Of a DNA stretch of 64,000 bases, positions 63,201-64,000 are shown one piece after another (position 1 is the first letter of the stretch; each line of letters begins with the position of its first letter). The stretch is from Lithodes maja (taxonomy: Eukaryota > Arthropoda > Malacostraca > Decapoda > Lithodidae), in contig JBAKBP010001589.1 in the NCBI GenBank assembly GCA_037953745.1, forward strand, positions 62,001 through 126,000, written 5' to 3'. The translations under genes and the position numbers were made by a program. The notes beneath the pieces were generated by a model. That model did no database searches and was not told the origin of the DNA. It saw nothing but the letters and a program-made list of their open reading frames with translations.

Positions 63201-63999
63201 TGTTGAACCCAGTCCAACTGCTGATGGACTGGTCCTCATGGTCTGACATTCGAGTAAGAAGCCAGATATGGTTCTTTGTCTTTGAATCCTGGACTTCCTT
63301 GGTAGTGTCGACATACGCAGTCTCAATCCTAGGTGGCCCTGCCCGCCGCCCAACATTGTATATTGGCAGCATTGATGATGTCTGAGTGATGCTTCTTATC
63401 TTGGACTTGGTAATCTCTGGCAGGACTTTCTCTGGCACAGAGCCTGCAACCTTGGACTGGACAGCAATGCCATTGACTCTATGAGAAGTACCTGCTCCAC
63501 TTAGGGTCTCTTCAAGTCGGTCAATGTTATCCCAGGCCAGGGTTGTGAACACACCAGGGTAGATGTTTGCTGGCAGTGGAATGTCATCCTTTGAGCATTC
63601 CAGCTTCTGGATACAAAGGGCTGTATCGATCTCCTCAAACATTGAGTAAGACACACAGTGACCAAGACGATTCAGAGTTCGGATCAGTTCTGTGTTTCCT
63701 GTCAAAGACTTTACAGCATTGGTCAGCAGTACGTGCTTGGGTGGTTTTGTCTTGCCACTGGTAACAGCAAAGACCAAGTCACTGCCAAAGGAAGTGGCAA
63801 GACGTTGAGCTCTTTCAGAGGGAGTTTCACACTCACACTCTCCTGTCAGCAGGGTGTGCAGGAATTGAGTGACTGCTGCAGGAATGACATTCTGATCTGT
63901 ATCGGGAGGCCATGGCTGACTCACATCTTGTTTATTGATCTCATTCCTCAGCTGCATTCCTGCTTTGGTTAAGACATCTTCAGAGTTAGCTGCTCTTGC
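60289..63999 (-). CDS. Large uncharacterised protein with FEN1/XPG-like nuclease region and Cys-rich tail (5' partial)
   Basis: A single frame of 1222 codons from ATG 63957. The frame stays open upstream to the window edge (AANSEDVLTKAG precedes that Met), so the start is probably outside. There are no introns or stops. Residue numbers count from Met 63957. The part 1-700 is helix-rich and not recognised. Residues 797-1032 resemble the FEN1/XPG fold of PIN nucleases: ATIIDGMSL (Asp 799), IDVVFDIYKE (Asp 840) followed by a basic helix with ERAKRS, TQEEADTRLL (Glu 937/938, Asp 940), ITAEDTDVMVL (Asp 964, 966) and HAFTGCDTVSAF (Asp 1022) before GRGK. Residues 1170-1199 are Cys-rich (CKCVRSCELPKCTCL, LKCTDMCRLQTC), like CXC-type DNA-binding motifs. 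The tail is acidic. The nuclease role is inference from motif order. No neighbouring genes explain its job. Confidence 0.75.
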   Translation of the reverse strand, partial: ARAANSEDVLTKAGMQLRNEINKQDVSQPWPPDTDQNVIPAAVTQFLHTLLTGECECETPSERAQRLATSFGSDLVFAVTSGKTKPPKHVLLTNAVKSLTGNTELIRTLNRLGHCVSYSMFEEIDTALCIQKLECSKDDIPLPANIYPGVFTTLAWDNIDRLEETLSGAGTSHRVNGIAVQSKVAGSVPEKVLPEITKSKIRSITQTSSMLPIYNVGRRAGPPRIETAYVDTTKEVQDSKTKNHIWLLTRMSDHEDQSISSWTGFNIKMRRDIAVVQDTVSYLPTINAPATEMSTVNEILEQTHAIMQSLQLNKIVCVFDQALYAKAAEVIWKQEKFKNIIIRMGVFHTICNLISTIGKRFQDAGLRDLCVESGIIAEGSVSGVMNGKRYNRAVRLHKLVYEALMRLAWKGFLSWLEENHSRDIHHLDETLKDINSFHSNVSQGLFQELMESESCTHIMKLFQVYLETLRDEHNLSAFWMSYLDMVEIMLDLIRASREGNWMLHLGAIRQMIPWCFAYDKVNYARFLTYYYALMSRLPIEHPEVHEHFMQGGFSVQIGSKNPFGRIPVDQTIEETINKDTQTPGGTKGFSLKGGAVARYYLTSEYRSRYLRQLRTMVVGQKYTDFSHPDLQMARIRRDEADVQSLVQLMETSWLNPFNAEQEDLVSLSTATMAPPEVVKDLLGAYRIGEDAYQAFKEERLEIDTPTMQFHDTMTKTKLRTFTNIRMKPRSQDHAKEAILKADRNLFGQMILVAENRKLKMSDVLAHPLGPLPWALASGDGSLRKTNKAALAKELERNVSPAEVIPEPSATIIDGMSLVHKLKGNDKTFSQLAGTALSHAVHEGAKSRRIDVVFDIYKETSIKDAERAKRSAGTGIHFKNIQPGHNIQQWRKLLGSSSNKASLIKFLVEEWKAPQHREKLKDKELYVTCEQRCFKITKEQWEEAPELKSTQEEADTRLLLHALHAAESGNKSVIITAEDTDVMVLCLGMCHKIPSHLFQKCGTKNRTRFLDITTLSRTLGGSVCDSLIGMHAFTGCDTVSAFAGRGKMTTLKQVKMDKTYQDAFHELGRSWEVSPELFEKLQEITCHMYLPSTHTTKVNKLRYELFCARRGEVESSQLPPCEDCLFMHALRANYQAAIWRRSLQSQPFVANPTDCGWMTDEDGKLAVNWMRGSPAPDAVMQLLSCKCVRSCELPKCTCLSNGLKCTDMCRLQTCQNTAIEEEPVAQQSDSESDVDDI

Positions 64000-64000
64000 T

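Overview
This is a stretch of eukaryotic repeat DNA. It has no operons and no bacterial-type genes, and almost every long reading frame belongs to a mobile element. The mix (DIRS-type tyrosine-recombinase retrotransposons, several Jockey/CR1/RTE-like LINEs, a Ty1/copia element, a Gypsy remnant, tRNA-derived SINEs, TTAA-flanked and TA-flanked inverted-repeat elements) suggests an arthropod, most likely a decapod crustacean. The organism is an inference from element content; no host gene here proves it.

Three related DIRS elements form the backbone. DIRS-1 (822-8453, minus) is decayed by frameshifts. DIRS-3 (about 17677-38072, plus) is about 20 kb long because other elements have inserted into it. 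DIRS-2 (39519-48628, minus) is the best preserved: its RT/RNase H and tyrosine-recombinase frames are open, and its ORF1 is broken only by one TTAA-flanked insertion. DIRS-2 and DIRS-3 lie tail to tail. Both show inverted terminal repeats and an internal region that joins the two outer ends, as expected for a DIRS element replicating through a circle.

Region by region: 1-821 is the 3' end of a CR1-like LINE (LINE-B) cut into DIRS-1. 8454-17676 holds RTE remnants split by a 925-bp foldback element, a 32-copy 26-bp minisatellite, and a Jockey-like LINE (LINE-D) that carries three insertions: an unidentified segment, a hairpin-forming LINE-A end, and a second LINE-B which itself contains a TA-flanked MITE. 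17677-38072 is DIRS-3, carrying a tRNA-SINE, a duplicated leader, a copia element with 5-bp target duplication CTTAT (one of whose LTRs holds a TTAA element, which in turn holds a LINE-A end), a 3.5-kb LINE-A with a 10-bp target duplication (itself split by tandem LINE-C copies), a 315-bp tandem array with a tRNA-like core inside the recombinase gene, and two TTAA elements. 38073-39517 is a third LINE-B. 48629-54696 is a 40-bp minisatellite, a LINE with endonuclease and RT (LINE-E), and the Gypsy gag and long LTR into which LINE-E inserted. 54697-57370 is AT-rich with a 1.1-kb TTAA-flanked element. 57371-59960 is another Jockey-like LINE (LINE-F) interrupted by a poly(A) SINE.

The last 3.7 kb (60289 to the window edge, minus) is different. 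It is a single uninterrupted frame of more than 1230 codons, not recognisable as a standard transposon protein. Its C-terminal half shows an acidic-residue layout like FEN1/XPG-type (PIN-superfamily) nucleases followed by a cysteine-rich tail. It is the most promising candidate for something undescribed.
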